A DNA stretch of 64,000 nucleotides from Cytophagales bacterium (GTDB lineage Bacteria > Bacteroidota > Bacteroidia > Cytophagales > Spirosomataceae). The stretch spans positions 1 to 64,000 of the forward strand of contig RDXN01000057.1 of assembly GCA_004292855.1 (NCBI GenBank). Direction: 5' to 3'. The translations under genes and the position numbers were made by a program. This document shows, in pieces, positions 1-7,110 of the stretch (the first letter of the stretch is position 1; each line of letters starts with the position of its first letter). Under the pieces are notes generated by a model that saw only the letters and a list, made by a program, of their open reading frames with translations, was not told the origin of the DNA and did not search any database.

Positions 1-97
1 ACGTCCCCATCAGGCGTTAGGGTTTATGACGCCGGTCGAGTATCGACAGGCTGCTTAGACTCCAGTTCAAACTGGCTCATAAAAGGGGGTAAGGACA
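1..97 (+). mobile_element. IS3-family element, 3' end (cut by window edge)
   Basis: Bases 2-58 encode the last 18 residues of an IS3-type OrfB transposase (RPHQALGFMTPVEYRQAA, stop TAG at 56-58). They match the C-terminus of the transposase at 51779-52876 except for the last residue (A versus T). The terminal inverted repeat follows and ends at GGACA (93-97). This copy lies in the opposite orientation to the complete copy at 51740-52951. Only the 3' end is visible, so it cannot be judged intact or defective. Confidence 0.9.
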
Positions 98-280
98 GAT
101 TTGCTAAAGTATATCTTGATAAAAATTACAGACGAGAATTCAAGGATACAAATAAACACCTACGAGCAAATTCTTGTTGGTGCAAAAAATATTGATTTTA
201 CAAACTTTGAACGATACCGTAAAACAAGTAGCAGTAAACGGATTCTTTTAGAAGATTTACGCAATGCTATCAATGTTTGA
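98..280 (+). pseudogene. 3' fragment of an unrecognised gene cut by the IS
   Basis: Immediately after the IS end an open frame runs for 60 codons to TGA (278-280). It has no start of its own and includes the pieces INTYEQILVGAKNIDFTNFE and RILLEDLRNAINV. The AT-rich, Lys/Asn-rich composition differs from the GC-richer genes nearby, which suggests an acquired gene. I do not recognise the family. The frame is open from the IS junction, so it is most simply the C-terminus of a gene disrupted by the insertion. Confidence 0.5.
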
Positions 281-331
281 GCCAACCGCTCCAACTTTCT
301 CCTATCTCGGTGATATAAAGTCAGTTAAATT

Positions 332-517
332 TTAAGCTGTCTGTTTCTCTCGACGCTTGCGACCATCTTGAGTCTGTGACTTTCGAGCCGTTGGGCGCAA
401 AGCTACTGCCGCTTTATCGGCTTGAATAAACGCGCTAATCGCCTGCTTTTGCTGCTCGGTCAATGGCTTGCCTTGAATCACAAAGTCAATGCCGTCCGGT
501 TCTTTTATGAAGCCCAT
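332..517 (-). CDS. small basic hypothetical protein, last gene of DUF4160/DUF2442 unit
   Basis: This is a 61-residue protein if it starts at MGFIKEPDGIDFVI; an upstream ATG at 562 would add 15 residues and overlap the DUF2442 gene. The N-terminal half looks folded (GKPLTEQQKQAISAFIQADK). The C-terminal 20 residues are strongly basic (RKSQTQDGRKRREKQ), which would suit a nucleic-acid-binding tail. It follows two small genes on the same strand with little or no spacing, so cotranscription is likely. I do not know the family. Confidence 0.55.
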   Translation of the reverse strand: MGFIKEPDGIDFVIQGKPLTEQQKQAISAFIQADKAAVALRPTARKSQTQDGRKRREKQTA

Positions 518-539
518 AGTTAAGTGTTTTGAAGTAAGT

Positions 540-803
540 TCAATAAACCGCAGGCCCCACATAGCCCTGATGCAGTTGCGAGACGGGGAAAATCAAATCC
601 CAATCGCGACCCCAAACCACGTTGCCCCGCTCAATTCGGAATTGTCTGAAATTAGCCAAACGGCGGTATTTATCATGCTGAGGGTGCGGGTGGTTTTGCA
701 GAAATGGCCCAAAATCAACCACCTGTGAGGTGCCATCGGAGAAACTCAACTGTAGGCGATGCTCCCCCACGTGTTCTGCTTTGGTTATTGCCAGCGTCCT
801 CAT
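540..803 (-). CDS. DUF2442 family protein
   Basis: This 87-residue protein has the DUF2442 pattern: a short N-terminal strand, then LSFSDGTSQVVDFGPFL, then a segment ending in NVVWGRDWDLIFP. DUF2442 proteins are small and often lie next to DUF4160 proteins, an arrangement commonly read as toxin-antitoxin-like, though no activity is established that I can cite. The start codon at 803 overlaps the DUF4160 stop (ATGA-type), which indicates translational coupling. Confidence 0.8.
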   Translation of the reverse strand: MRTLAITKAEHVGEHRLQLSFSDGTSQVVDFGPFLQNHPHPQHDKYRRLANFRQFRIERGNVVWGRDWDLIFPVSQLHQGYVGPAVY

Positions 804-1102
804 AATCTTTTGGTGATTTTACGAATTTTGGGCTTCTTTTTTAAAACGAAAAACTCCATCCATTTTTGAGCAATTTCATCTGCATAGGCATTAACAACTT
901 TCAAGGCTTCTTTGTGGTCTTTAGCTGGGAGCAGTTCAATCCCATCAGCCTTTCGTGTCTGAACATCAACTAATTTACCGTCTTCAAAGAATAACTCAAA
1001 AATGGTTTCGTACTCCGCATGGCTAACGTGTACATGCACAGGTAGGTGCTCGTTGCTGTAAAAATAGAAGATGAGTCCGAAATACTCTATCAGTTTGGGC
1101 AT
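800..1102 (-). CDS. DUF4160 family protein
   Basis: This is a 100-residue protein beginning MPKLIEYFGLIFYFYSNEH. It carries the DUF4160 signature of a short strand followed by EHLPVHVHV and a C-terminal helix. I chose the ATG at 1102 because family members start about there; the in-frame extension to 1165 adds an atypical Cys-rich leader. It is the first gene of a coupled small operon with the DUF2442 gene. A toxin-antitoxin or stress-module role is plausible but unproven. Confidence 0.85.
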   Translation of the reverse strand: MPKLIEYFGLIFYFYSNEHLPVHVHVSHAEYETIFELFFEDGKLVDVQTRKADGIELLPAKDHKEALKVVNAYADEIAQKWMEFFVLKKKPKIRKITKRL

Positions 1103-1202
1103 ATAGCAAACGGCGATTTCAAAACACGCAAAACTACAAAGGGTTCTTCTACTCAACCGCCCCAACTTTTCGTTATCTTGCTGACAGCAAATCTAAACCG
1201 AG

Positions 1203-1463
1203 ATGGAAGCCACGTTTGTTATCGACCCTAAACAGATAAACGCTCAGTTAGTCGAGCGGATGCTGACGTTTTTTTCTGAAAGCGATAACCCCGTCACGGT
1301 GCATATGGCTGAGAAGGAAGAGCCTCGTTTTGATTTTAAACAATGGTTTGCCGAAATGGAAATGATTCGGGCGAAGACCGAAGTAGTGCCAATTCCGGCA
1401 GGCACAACCGATCTCAACGAACTAATAGATAGTATTAACGATGTTGATTTTGACCCGAATTGA
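1203..1463 (+). CDS. small acidic protein, antitoxin-like
   Basis: This 86-residue acidic protein starts MEATFVIDPKQINAQLVERM and ends in an acidic tail (INDVDFDPN). The N-terminal layout, a short strand then a helix, resembles small Bacteroidetes antitoxin-type proteins. No toxin gene follows it before the converging ATPase gene at 1580. It runs divergently from the DUF4160 unit, about 100 bp away. It could be an orphan antitoxin, and its function is unknown. Confidence 0.55.
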   Translation: MEATFVIDPKQINAQLVERMLTFFSESDNPVTVHMAEKEEPRFDFKQWFAEMEMIRAKTEVVPIPAGTTDLNELIDSINDVDFDPN

Positions 1464-1579
1464 TCGTCTGTTGACCAGTCTCAGAGTAACAGTATTGACG
1501 ACGGAAAAACCTTCAGAATCTCAATAAACCGCTAATCCCACATTCGTCTGACATCCATAGAACACAGGGAAACCCTGCA

Positions 1580-2755
1580 TCAACTCATCAGCACCCCCTG
1601 TTCCTCTAACACCGCCCAGACATTCTGGATGCTACATACGCGGACATCCTTGCGCAGCCAATAGCCATCAGCTTCGGGCGTAACAACGAGGGTTTGCTCC
1701 AGACCGAGGTCCATGATGGCCTGCGTGTTGCCGCGTGTCAATTTTGGGGCGTTTGAGTACCGAATCTCAAGCGCGATCACTGGCTTACCCCCTTTCACCA
1801 GGATTAGATCTAGTTCGGCTCCGTTTTGCGTCCGATAATAGTAGGGTATCACACTTTGGGCAAGCCGCGAAACCACCTGTTGCACAACATAACCCTCCCA
1901 CGAGCCACCCAACGAGGCACTTCCTGATAAGGCGTTGAAATTGTCGAGGCCAAGCAGCCGATGCGCCAGACCACTGTCACGAACAAATACTTTGGGAGCT
2001 TTTACCAGCCGTTTGCCAATGTTGACAAAGAAAGGAGGTAGCCGCCGAATCAGATAGGCGTTTTCCAGAAAACTGATGTAGTGTTGTACGGTTATCACCG
2101 ACAGATCGAGCGAGCGGGCGAGGTCGCTGTAGTTGAGTTGTCCCCCCTGAATCCCCGCCAACATCGTGAGCAAATTGCGAACCGTACTAGCCGGTGCCGA
2201 AAGGCCGAGGTCAGGCAAATCGCGTTGGACGTACGTTTGGATAAAGCTATCCATCCACAATTGCCAGATATGCTCATTAGGAACCTGCAACGCATCAGGG
2301 AAGCCACCCCGTAGCCAGTGATCGCGGTAACCGTATTGTGCCTGAATTTCCAGCAGGTGCAACGGAGCGAGTTCGAGATAGACGATGCGGCCTGCCAGCG
2401 TCTCCGACGAATTTTTAAGTAAGTCGGGCGAGGCCGATCCCAGCAGAACAAACCGACCGGGTGTGCGGTGCTGATCAATCAATGACCGCAGGAGCGGAAA
2501 TAACTGGGGCATCCGCTGAATCTCATCCAAGACAACGATCTTGTCCTGGTTAGCCTGAAAAAAAAGGTCGGGTTGAGACAGTCGATTTTGATCGGCAAAG
2601 TATTCGAGGTCCAAATAGATAACCTCTCTCGTCGAATGCTGCAAAAGAGTTTTTACCAACGTTGTTTTACCAACCTGACGCGGCCCCAAAACGGCAACGG
2701 CAGGGAAATAACGTAGACTGGTTTCTAACAACGATTGTATAGAACGCTCAAACAT
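1580..2755 (-). CDS. AAA ATPase with DUF4143 domain
   Basis: This 391-residue protein has an N-terminal AAA_14 ATPase domain and a C-terminal DUF4143 domain. The Walker A is GPRQVGKTTL (about residues 24-33) and the Walker B is IVVLDEIQRMP (about 73-83). A sensor-like LLGSASPDLL follows. The C-terminal part contains ALEIRYSNAPKLTRG, a nuclease-like core usual in this family. Such genes are widespread in prokaryotes, often mobile, and poorly characterised. The start codon lies inside the left arm of a perfect inverted repeat (2748-2806), which may control its translation. Confidence 0.9.
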   Translation of the reverse strand: MFERSIQSLLETSLRYFPAVAVLGPRQVGKTTLVKTLLQHSTREVIYLDLEYFADQNRLSQPDLFFQANQDKIVVLDEIQRMPQLFPLLRSLIDQHRTPGRFVLLGSASPDLLKNSSETLAGRIVYLELAPLHLLEIQAQYGYRDHWLRGGFPDALQVPNEHIWQLWMDSFIQTYVQRDLPDLGLSAPASTVRNLLTMLAGIQGGQLNYSDLARSLDLSVITVQHYISFLENAYLIRRLPPFFVNIGKRLVKAPKVFVRDSGLAHRLLGLDNFNALSGSASLGGSWEGYVVQQVVSRLAQSVIPYYYRTQNGAELDLILVKGGKPVIALEIRYSNAPKLTRGNTQAIMDLGLEQTLVVTPEADGYWLRKDVRVCSIQNVWAVLEEQGVLMS

Positions 2756-2806
2756 TATTCAAGTAAATTTTAGGCGAAGATATAAATTTACTTGAATAAT
2801 GTTTGA
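2748..2806. promoter_or_regulatory. 23-bp perfect inverted repeat covering the ATPase start codon
   Basis: Arms 2748-2770 and 2784-2806 are perfect reverse complements, separated by a 13-nt spacer. The left arm includes the ATG of the DUF4143 ATPase (CAT at 2753-2755 on + strand). The element is AT-rich, lacks a following U-run and sits 7 bp from the stop of the upstream cysteine desulfurase gene. It could be an operator for a dimeric protein, an mRNA hairpin that hides the start codon, or a mobile-element trace. Confidence 0.7.
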
Positions 2807-2812
2807 CCAAGC

Positions 2813-4021
2813 TTACACCAACGCCCGCAACTCCTCCACAACACCCTTCACAGCCGCAACGGTGGCCGCAACGTCGGCTTCGGTGTTGAACCGGCCCAGG
2901 CTGAAACGCAAGCATGAGAATGCCTCCTGCTCATCCAGTCCCATTGCCAGCAGCACGTGTGAGGGGTCGATGCTCGCGGCTGTGCAGGCCGAGCCGTTCG
3001 AGACGGCAATGCCCTCCAGCCCCATAATGAGCGCGTCGGAATCGCACTGTTCAAAATAGACGTTGGTGGCGTTGTACAGGCGGTGTTCGGTCGAACCATT
3101 CACGCGGGTGCCGGGGATGGTCAGCAGGGCGGTTTCCAGGGTATCACGTAGAGACGCGATACGTCGCGTCTCACTCGCGTCAACAAAAACCATCCGGTCA
3201 GGAGACGCGAAGGGTCGCGTCTGTACATCCTCAGCCACTGGTGCCAATTCTGCCGCCATGCCTATGCCCACAATACCCGGCACATTCAGGGTGCCGCTAC
3301 GGAGGCCACGCTCATGACCACCCCCGTGCAAGACGGCCTCCAAACGGACCTTGTTCGGTCGACGTTGGCGCACGAACAGACCCCCAACGCCTTTGGGGCC
3401 GTAGAATTTGTGGGCCGAGAAGGTTAGCAAATCAATTTCATTGTAATCCACGTCGATGGGGAGTTTGCCCACGGCTTGTGTTGCATCGGTCATCAGGAGG
3501 GCACCGGCTGCGTGGGCAATTTGTGCGATTTCGCGGATGGGCTGGATAACGCCCGTTTCGTTATTCACCCACATCACCGACACCAGCAGCGTATCGGGCC
3601 GGATGGCGGCCCGGACCACGTCGAGGTCGAGCAGGCCCGCGCGTGGCGAGGTTGCGGGTTCGACGGGGAGGTAGGTCACCTCGAAGCCGCGTGTTTCCAG
3701 ATAGGCGCACACGTCGAGCACGGCTTTGTGTTCGGTTTGTACCGTTACAATATGTTTGCGGGTTGGGTCGGCCCGCTCACAAACGCCCTTCATCGCCAAA
3801 TTGATAGCCTCGGTTGCGCCCGATGTGAATACCAGTTCGTGGGGTTCGCATCGGAGCAGATCGGCGAGTTGTTGCCGTGCCCGCTTCACGGCCTCACTCG
3901 CGCCCACGCCAAACGGATGGGTGCTGGCGGCATTAGCGAAGTTGTCGGTCAGAAAAGGCATCATTACGTCCAAAACACGCGGGTCAATACGCGTCGTGGC
4001 GTTGTTGTCGAGGTAAATCAT
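2813..4021 (-). CDS. cysteine desulfurase (NifS/IscS class)
   Basis: This 402-residue PLP enzyme removes sulfur from cysteine for Fe-S cluster and thio-cofactor assembly. It starts MIYLDNNATTRIDPRVLDVM, the family N-terminus, so I placed the start at 4021, not at the upstream ATG at 4201. The PLP lysine lies in SAHKFYGPKGVG. The mobile-loop persulfide cysteine lies in NGSACTAASIDPSHVL. An Nfu scaffold is encoded nearby (7925). The gene carries an in-frame palindromic repeat (3148-3226) that adds about 28 residues between ELAPVAEDV and ASLRDTLETALL. The frame is kept, so the protein may still work with a surface loop. Confidence 0.93.
   Translation of the reverse strand: MIYLDNNATTRIDPRVLDVMMPFLTDNFANAASTHPFGVGASEAVKRARQQLADLLRCEPHELVFTSGATEAINLAMKGVCERADPTRKHIVTVQTEHKAVLDVCAYLETRGFEVTYLPVEPATSPRAGLLDLDVVRAAIRPDTLLVSVMWVNNETGVIQPIREIAQIAHAAGALLMTDATQAVGKLPIDVDYNEIDLLTFSAHKFYGPKGVGGLFVRQRRPNKVRLEAVLHGGGHERGLRSGTLNVPGIVGIGMAAELAPVAEDVQTRPFASPDRMVFVDASETRRIASLRDTLETALLTIPGTRVNGSTEHRLYNATNVYFEQCDSDALIMGLEGIAVSNGSACTAASIDPSHVLLAMGLDEQEAFSCLRFSLGRFNTEADVAATVAAVKGVVEELRALV
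3148..3226. repeat. hairpin-doublet repeat inside the cysteine desulfurase gene
   Basis: Two hairpins lie in a row. The first is GAGACGCGA/TCGCGTCTC (3151-3172, loop TACG); the second is AGACGCGA/TCGCGTCT (3203-3222, loop AGGG). The outer edges GTA...TAC are symmetrical, with arms 3148-3159 and 3215-3226 pairing with one mismatch. The element is fully translated within the host gene. Its layout matches the other hairpin doublets in this window. Confidence 0.8.
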
Positions 4022-4268
4022 ACTCAAAAATACGGAGAAAGGACGAAAGGGAGGAGGGGAGAAAGGATTACCGACTCGTTTGTTAGACAAATTTCTACAA
4101 CACAAAAAAATGGCTGACCGCCCCGGTAGACCGGCGTAGTCGAAGGCCGGATGCGTCAGCAACAGGTACACACAATAGCTATATAAGCTATAACAAAACA
4201 AATAATCTTATACTTAAATGTAATTCTTTAAAGAATTTTTCAACACCGCGATTACATTCCGCCTTCTG
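4022..4268. other. intergenic region between divergent genes, with hairpin
   Basis: No gene is seen here. A hairpin with GCTGAC/GTCAGC outer arms (4113-4118 and 4155-4160) encloses CCGGTAGACCGG, reminiscent of the palindromic repeats elsewhere. The remainder is AT-rich. It separates the leftward cysteine desulfurase from the rightward regulator, so both promoters should lie in or beside it. Confidence 0.4.
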
Positions 4269-4302
4269 GAATCGACCTACTAGTAAGGTAACCGTTTTTT
4301 TT
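4269..4302 (+). promoter_or_regulatory. conserved palindromic box upstream of regulator 1
   Basis: GAATCGACCTA followed by a near-palindrome ACCTACTAGTAAGGT (4275-4289) and a T-run occurs 34-67 bp before the regulator start. The same arrangement precedes the paralogous regulator on the other strand (36808-36836), where the palindrome is ACCTATCTATAGGT. Conservation in two distant places, combined with symmetry, suggests an operator, possibly for autoregulation. Confidence 0.5.
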
Positions 4303-4335
4303 CGAGATACAACACGCCACTCAATCGTAACCGCC

Positions 4336-4965
4336 ATGCACCTTCCCATTCTAATTGCCCTCACCGAAGAGGGTACGGCCCATTGGTGGGCCACTCGCCT
4401 GCAAAAAGTCTCGTATGTCCCAACCGTTTGCTATACCAACGTAGCCGACGCGCTGGACCATGCCACCCGCAACCAACCCGCCCTGCTGCTAACCGAGGCC
4501 GCCTTCGACCACAACAAGGGCTTTATATTGGCCCGGCAGACTATGCAGGCGTACCCGACCCTGCGGTGTGCGGTCTCGGTGCCGACAGACGTGACGTTCT
4601 GGCAGGAGGCCCTCGAAGCCGACGTGAGCGGCTACCTGCATGCACCCCTCGCCGACGAAGCCGAGCTACTCCACTGCCTGAACGAAATAACCCAACGCCG
4701 ACGCTACATCAGCCCCGCCCTACGCAAATTAACGTTGTTGCCCGCGACAGACCTGCTGGATAGGGTGCGTGCCCTGAAGCCCCATTACCGGCGCGTGCTC
4801 AAACTGACGGCTTTGGGCAAAACAGCCCGGCAAACGGCCATAGCCATGCGTCTTAAAGAGGGCACTATCAGAACCTACCGGGAAGATTTGGTGAAATTAT
4901 TGAGCCTGAAAAGCGCGGCAGAACTGAAAGGCATTGGTGGAGCCGTGCTGGGTTGGCTCGATTAA
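4336..4965 (+). CDS. LuxR-type regulator with pseudo-receiver domain (paralogue 1)
   Basis: This 209-residue protein has an N-terminal receiver-like domain (about 1-125) and a C-terminal LuxR/FixJ-type helix-turn-helix (about 145-200: KTARQTAIAMRLKEGTIRTY). At the position of the phospho-accepting Asp the sequence reads LLLTEAAF, with Glu. The conserved Lys is also absent (SGYLHAP). It is therefore unlikely to be switched by phosphorylation and may be permanently active or respond to something else. Its HTH is degenerate next to textbook LuxR domains. A close paralogue lies at 36138-36764, and both stand upstream of lipoprotein genes with the same leader. Confidence 0.75.
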   Translation: MHLPILIALTEEGTAHWWATRLQKVSYVPTVCYTNVADALDHATRNQPALLLTEAAFDHNKGFILARQTMQAYPTLRCAVSVPTDVTFWQEALEADVSGYLHAPLADEAELLHCLNEITQRRRYISPALRKLTLLPATDLLDRVRALKPHYRRVLKLTALGKTARQTAIAMRLKEGTIRTYREDLVKLLSLKSAAELKGIGGAVLGWLD

Positions 4966-5001
4966 TAATAGTTTAACCCCCTTTACCCGTAGAATTACGG
5001 G

Positions 5002-5032
5002 TTGACAGAAGTTAGTATACCCGTTACATTTG
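5002..5032 (+). promoter_or_regulatory. promoter of the lipoprotein operon (Bacteroidetes type)
   Basis: A TTG at 5002-5004 (within TTGACA) and TACATTTG at 5025-5032 are 20 bp apart, matching the Bacteroidetes -33/-7 pattern TTG-N(19-20)-TAnnTTTG. The predicted transcript would begin at about 5038, at the foot of the leader hairpin. The second locus has an equivalent TTGAC...TACCTTTA (35944-35975, minus strand). Confidence 0.65.
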
Positions 5033-5035
5033 ACA

Positions 5036-5118
5036 CAACAAAGCCGCCCCCTCATGTTGGCACAGTCGGAGCGGCTTGTTGAGGTCTTATTTGTTCCACT
5101 AAAACCAAAAGTAAAGGT
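5036..5118 (+). promoter_or_regulatory. conserved 5'-UTR hairpin leader (copy 1)
   Basis: CAACAAAGCCGC pairs with GCGGCTTGTTG (5036-5081) around a loop that holds CATGTTGGCACAG. The stretch GAGGTCTTAT and a purine-rich AAAGGTATGAAAAAA then lead into the lipoprotein start. Nearly the same sequence occurs, reverse-complemented, at 35859-35940 before an unrelated lipoprotein gene. The matching region runs from the promoter through the start codon. It could be a translational control element or a binding site for an RNA or protein. Confidence 0.6.
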
Positions 5119-6318
5119 ATGAAAAAACTAGTATCGATGGTGTGCATCGTTGCGGTTTCATTGGTGTACTCGTGTAAACCAAGCATTGAGCCATCCGTAG
5201 AAGCGACCGAAGTTGCGGCTACAACAGAGTTGCAAGAGGTTATGTATCGGGGCATAAAAGCAATGGTACGGGCCGACTTTCCTGAGCGGGCCTTGGCCCC
5301 CAAAACGCTGGTTGACTACGTGGAGTATCTGAAAGGCATTCAGGCTCCGGGAGCGCGTTTGGCTGCGTCGGATATTCCCAAGCTGTCGGGTCAGTATGTT
5401 CTTGATCTGATGCTGGAAATCAAGAAAGGGTATCCCGATCTGTCGAAGTCGCCTATCTCGGACAAAGACATGAAGGAGATCAGGAAAAACTTCCCGACCA
5501 TCGTCAAAGAGGAAGACGTCTGGAAGAACCATGACGCGGTTTTTCACTTCTACAACGACCTGATTCGGGAGGATGCCTTACGCAAAGCCTTGAAGGAAGG
5601 CAAGCCTAAAACGGGTAGCGGGCGAGTGGCTAATTTTGAACCAATGGACTTACTGGCTGCCTCACCAATTTATGCATTATGGGTCGGCTGGCCATTTATC
5701 TGGATGAGACGAGCGCAGACGGATGCAGACCATCGCGTTGTGACAGATGTTAATAATGGTATGATTCCTACTAGTGTACCATTGCCCATCGAAGCCGACA
5801 GTGCGGCAAAAGTAAACCATGAGCGTGGCAACGCCTACCGTCACTCTGTCTGGAACGCATTGGGTGTAAAGTACATGATCGACGCCGGTGTGTCAAGAAA
5901 TGGTGCTCTTGATAAAATGCGTGATGTGGGCACTACTTATGAGGCAATGAGAGGAGCTTGGCGGACGTTTGTAGCTGCTAACGACGCGCTTTGGAACAAC
6001 CCGCAACAAGCGTTCGATAACGTACCTAGGAGTAATGAAACAGCAATGGACCTGCATAACAACTTAGTGGGACGCACCTATATGCAGAACAATATCTCGT
6101 GGGGACTATTTGGACTTCGCCGAATGCCATCATACTCTCAGATCTGCGATGAGTTACGCGTCCGGGCTGTCAACGCTAGTTATTATGGTCCTGTTGAAGC
6201 ATTTCCAAATGCCATTTACGCCATCCATAATCCAAGCGATATAAATGATGGATTTGAACGACTAAAGTGGTGGAGTTGGGATCATACCTACCGCTCTCTT
6301 ATCTACATAAAACCTTGA
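5119..6318 (+). CDS. lipoprotein with DUF6973-like domain
   Basis: This 399-residue protein begins with a lipoprotein signal peptide (VSLVYSC, Cys about residue 19), so it should be anchored in the cell envelope. The C-terminal half carries NAYRHSVWNALGVKYMI and AMDLHNNLVGR, the paired His motifs I associate with DUF6973, whose function is unestablished. The conserved His/Asp/Asn residues would suit a hydrolase, but that is inference. It is the first gene after the shared hairpin leader and the pseudo-receiver regulator. A second lipoprotein gene follows across an intergenic stem-loop. Confidence 0.7.
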   Translation: MKKLVSMVCIVAVSLVYSCKPSIEPSVEATEVAATTELQEVMYRGIKAMVRADFPERALAPKTLVDYVEYLKGIQAPGARLAASDIPKLSGQYVLDLMLEIKKGYPDLSKSPISDKDMKEIRKNFPTIVKEEDVWKNHDAVFHFYNDLIREDALRKALKEGKPKTGSGRVANFEPMDLLAASPIYALWVGWPFIWMRRAQTDADHRVVTDVNNGMIPTSVPLPIEADSAAKVNHERGNAYRHSVWNALGVKYMIDAGVSRNGALDKMRDVGTTYEAMRGAWRTFVAANDALWNNPQQAFDNVPRSNETAMDLHNNLVGRTYMQNNISWGLFGLRRMPSYSQICDELRVRAVNASYYGPVEAFPNAIYAIHNPSDINDGFERLKWWSWDHTYRSLIYIKP

Positions 6319-6324
6319 AATTGA

Positions 6325-6363
6325 GACTCTAAAGACATTCTCATGAAGAATGCCTTTAGAGTC
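6325..6363 (+). terminator. intercistronic stem-loop
   Basis: GACTCTAAAG...CTTTAGAGTC with an inner ACATTCT/AGAATG extension forms a long, almost perfect stem around a small loop. There is no U-run, so it is more likely an attenuator or RNA-stability element between two cotranscribed lipoprotein genes than a strong terminator. Confidence 0.55.
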
Positions 6364-6379
6364 TAATCCTTCTGTAACC

Positions 6380-7009
6380 ATGTATTTTAGAATAAGAAGT
6401 ATCATAATTACCAGTTGTGTAGTTCTTGGCAGTTGCCATGATAACACCCCTTGGCCAGATCAATTACAAGTTCCTCTGATGGTAAATATAGAGGGTTTGA
6501 AGGACACTCTACAGGCAAACAGAGATACTCTTCAACTTCGTGTGGAAGTGTCCCAGCCGACTGTTTACCGTAACATGGCAAGGGGCTTCAATGGAAAGAA
6601 CGAACAAGTGCAGTTACCTGCGAATAATAAGTTTAATTTCGGATTAAATGCTTCTAGAATGTTTGTAACTAACCCAAGTTCGCTTTCGGCAGACTTTAAT
6701 ATGGATAGTAATTTTGTTCGTATACCTGTCTACGGGGTATTCAGATATGGCGATGGTGGACAGCTTATAACCGAAGCTGAGCAAAGTCGTTTTGTAGGTA
6801 AATATCTACCTACTAAGAAAGGTCTGTATGTGGTTCAGTTATCAAACGGAGTAGTATGGGCCAAAGACATCAACATGGAGACTCACCCTAGTTTCAACTT
6901 GCCCTCCGAAAAGCGTAATTTCCATTTGCTAAGTGAGCAGATGAAGATAAATATGGGGATTACTAACGATTACGGACGACGGACGTCTATTGCGTTTTAT
7001 GTAAAGTGA
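6380..7009 (+). CDS. small lipoprotein, unknown function
   Basis: This 209-residue protein starts MYFRIRSIIITSCVVLGSC, a clear lipobox with Cys19. I rejected the earlier ATG at 6350 because it lies inside the stem-loop and lengthens the signal peptide unnaturally. The mature part looks beta-rich (LQVPLMVNIEGLKDTLQ, RTSIAFYVK) with no motif I recognise. Its position after the DUF6973-like lipoprotein suggests a partner or accessory role in the same envelope process. Confidence 0.65.
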   Translation: MYFRIRSIIITSCVVLGSCHDNTPWPDQLQVPLMVNIEGLKDTLQANRDTLQLRVEVSQPTVYRNMARGFNGKNEQVQLPANNKFNFGLNASRMFVTNPSSLSADFNMDSNFVRIPVYGVFRYGDGGQLITEAEQSRFVGKYLPTKKGLYVVQLSNGVVWAKDINMETHPSFNLPSEKRNFHLLSEQMKINMGITNDYGRRTSIAFYVK

Positions 7010-7051
7010 AGCTGTTATGAAACGCTCTCTTTGGTATTTCGTGCCCATCCC

Positions 7052-7082
7052 TTGCATCATCTCACACAAATTCCTACCTTTG
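7052..7082 (+). promoter_or_regulatory. promoter of rplU-rpmA
   Basis: TTG at 7052-7054 and TACCTTTG at 7075-7082 are separated by 20 bp, a good fit to the Bacteroidetes consensus TTG-N(19-20)-TAnnTTTG. The rplU start is 29 bp downstream of the -7 box. Confidence 0.7.
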
Positions 7083-7110
7083 CACCCTCATTTTCAAGTC
7101 ATACACAAAC

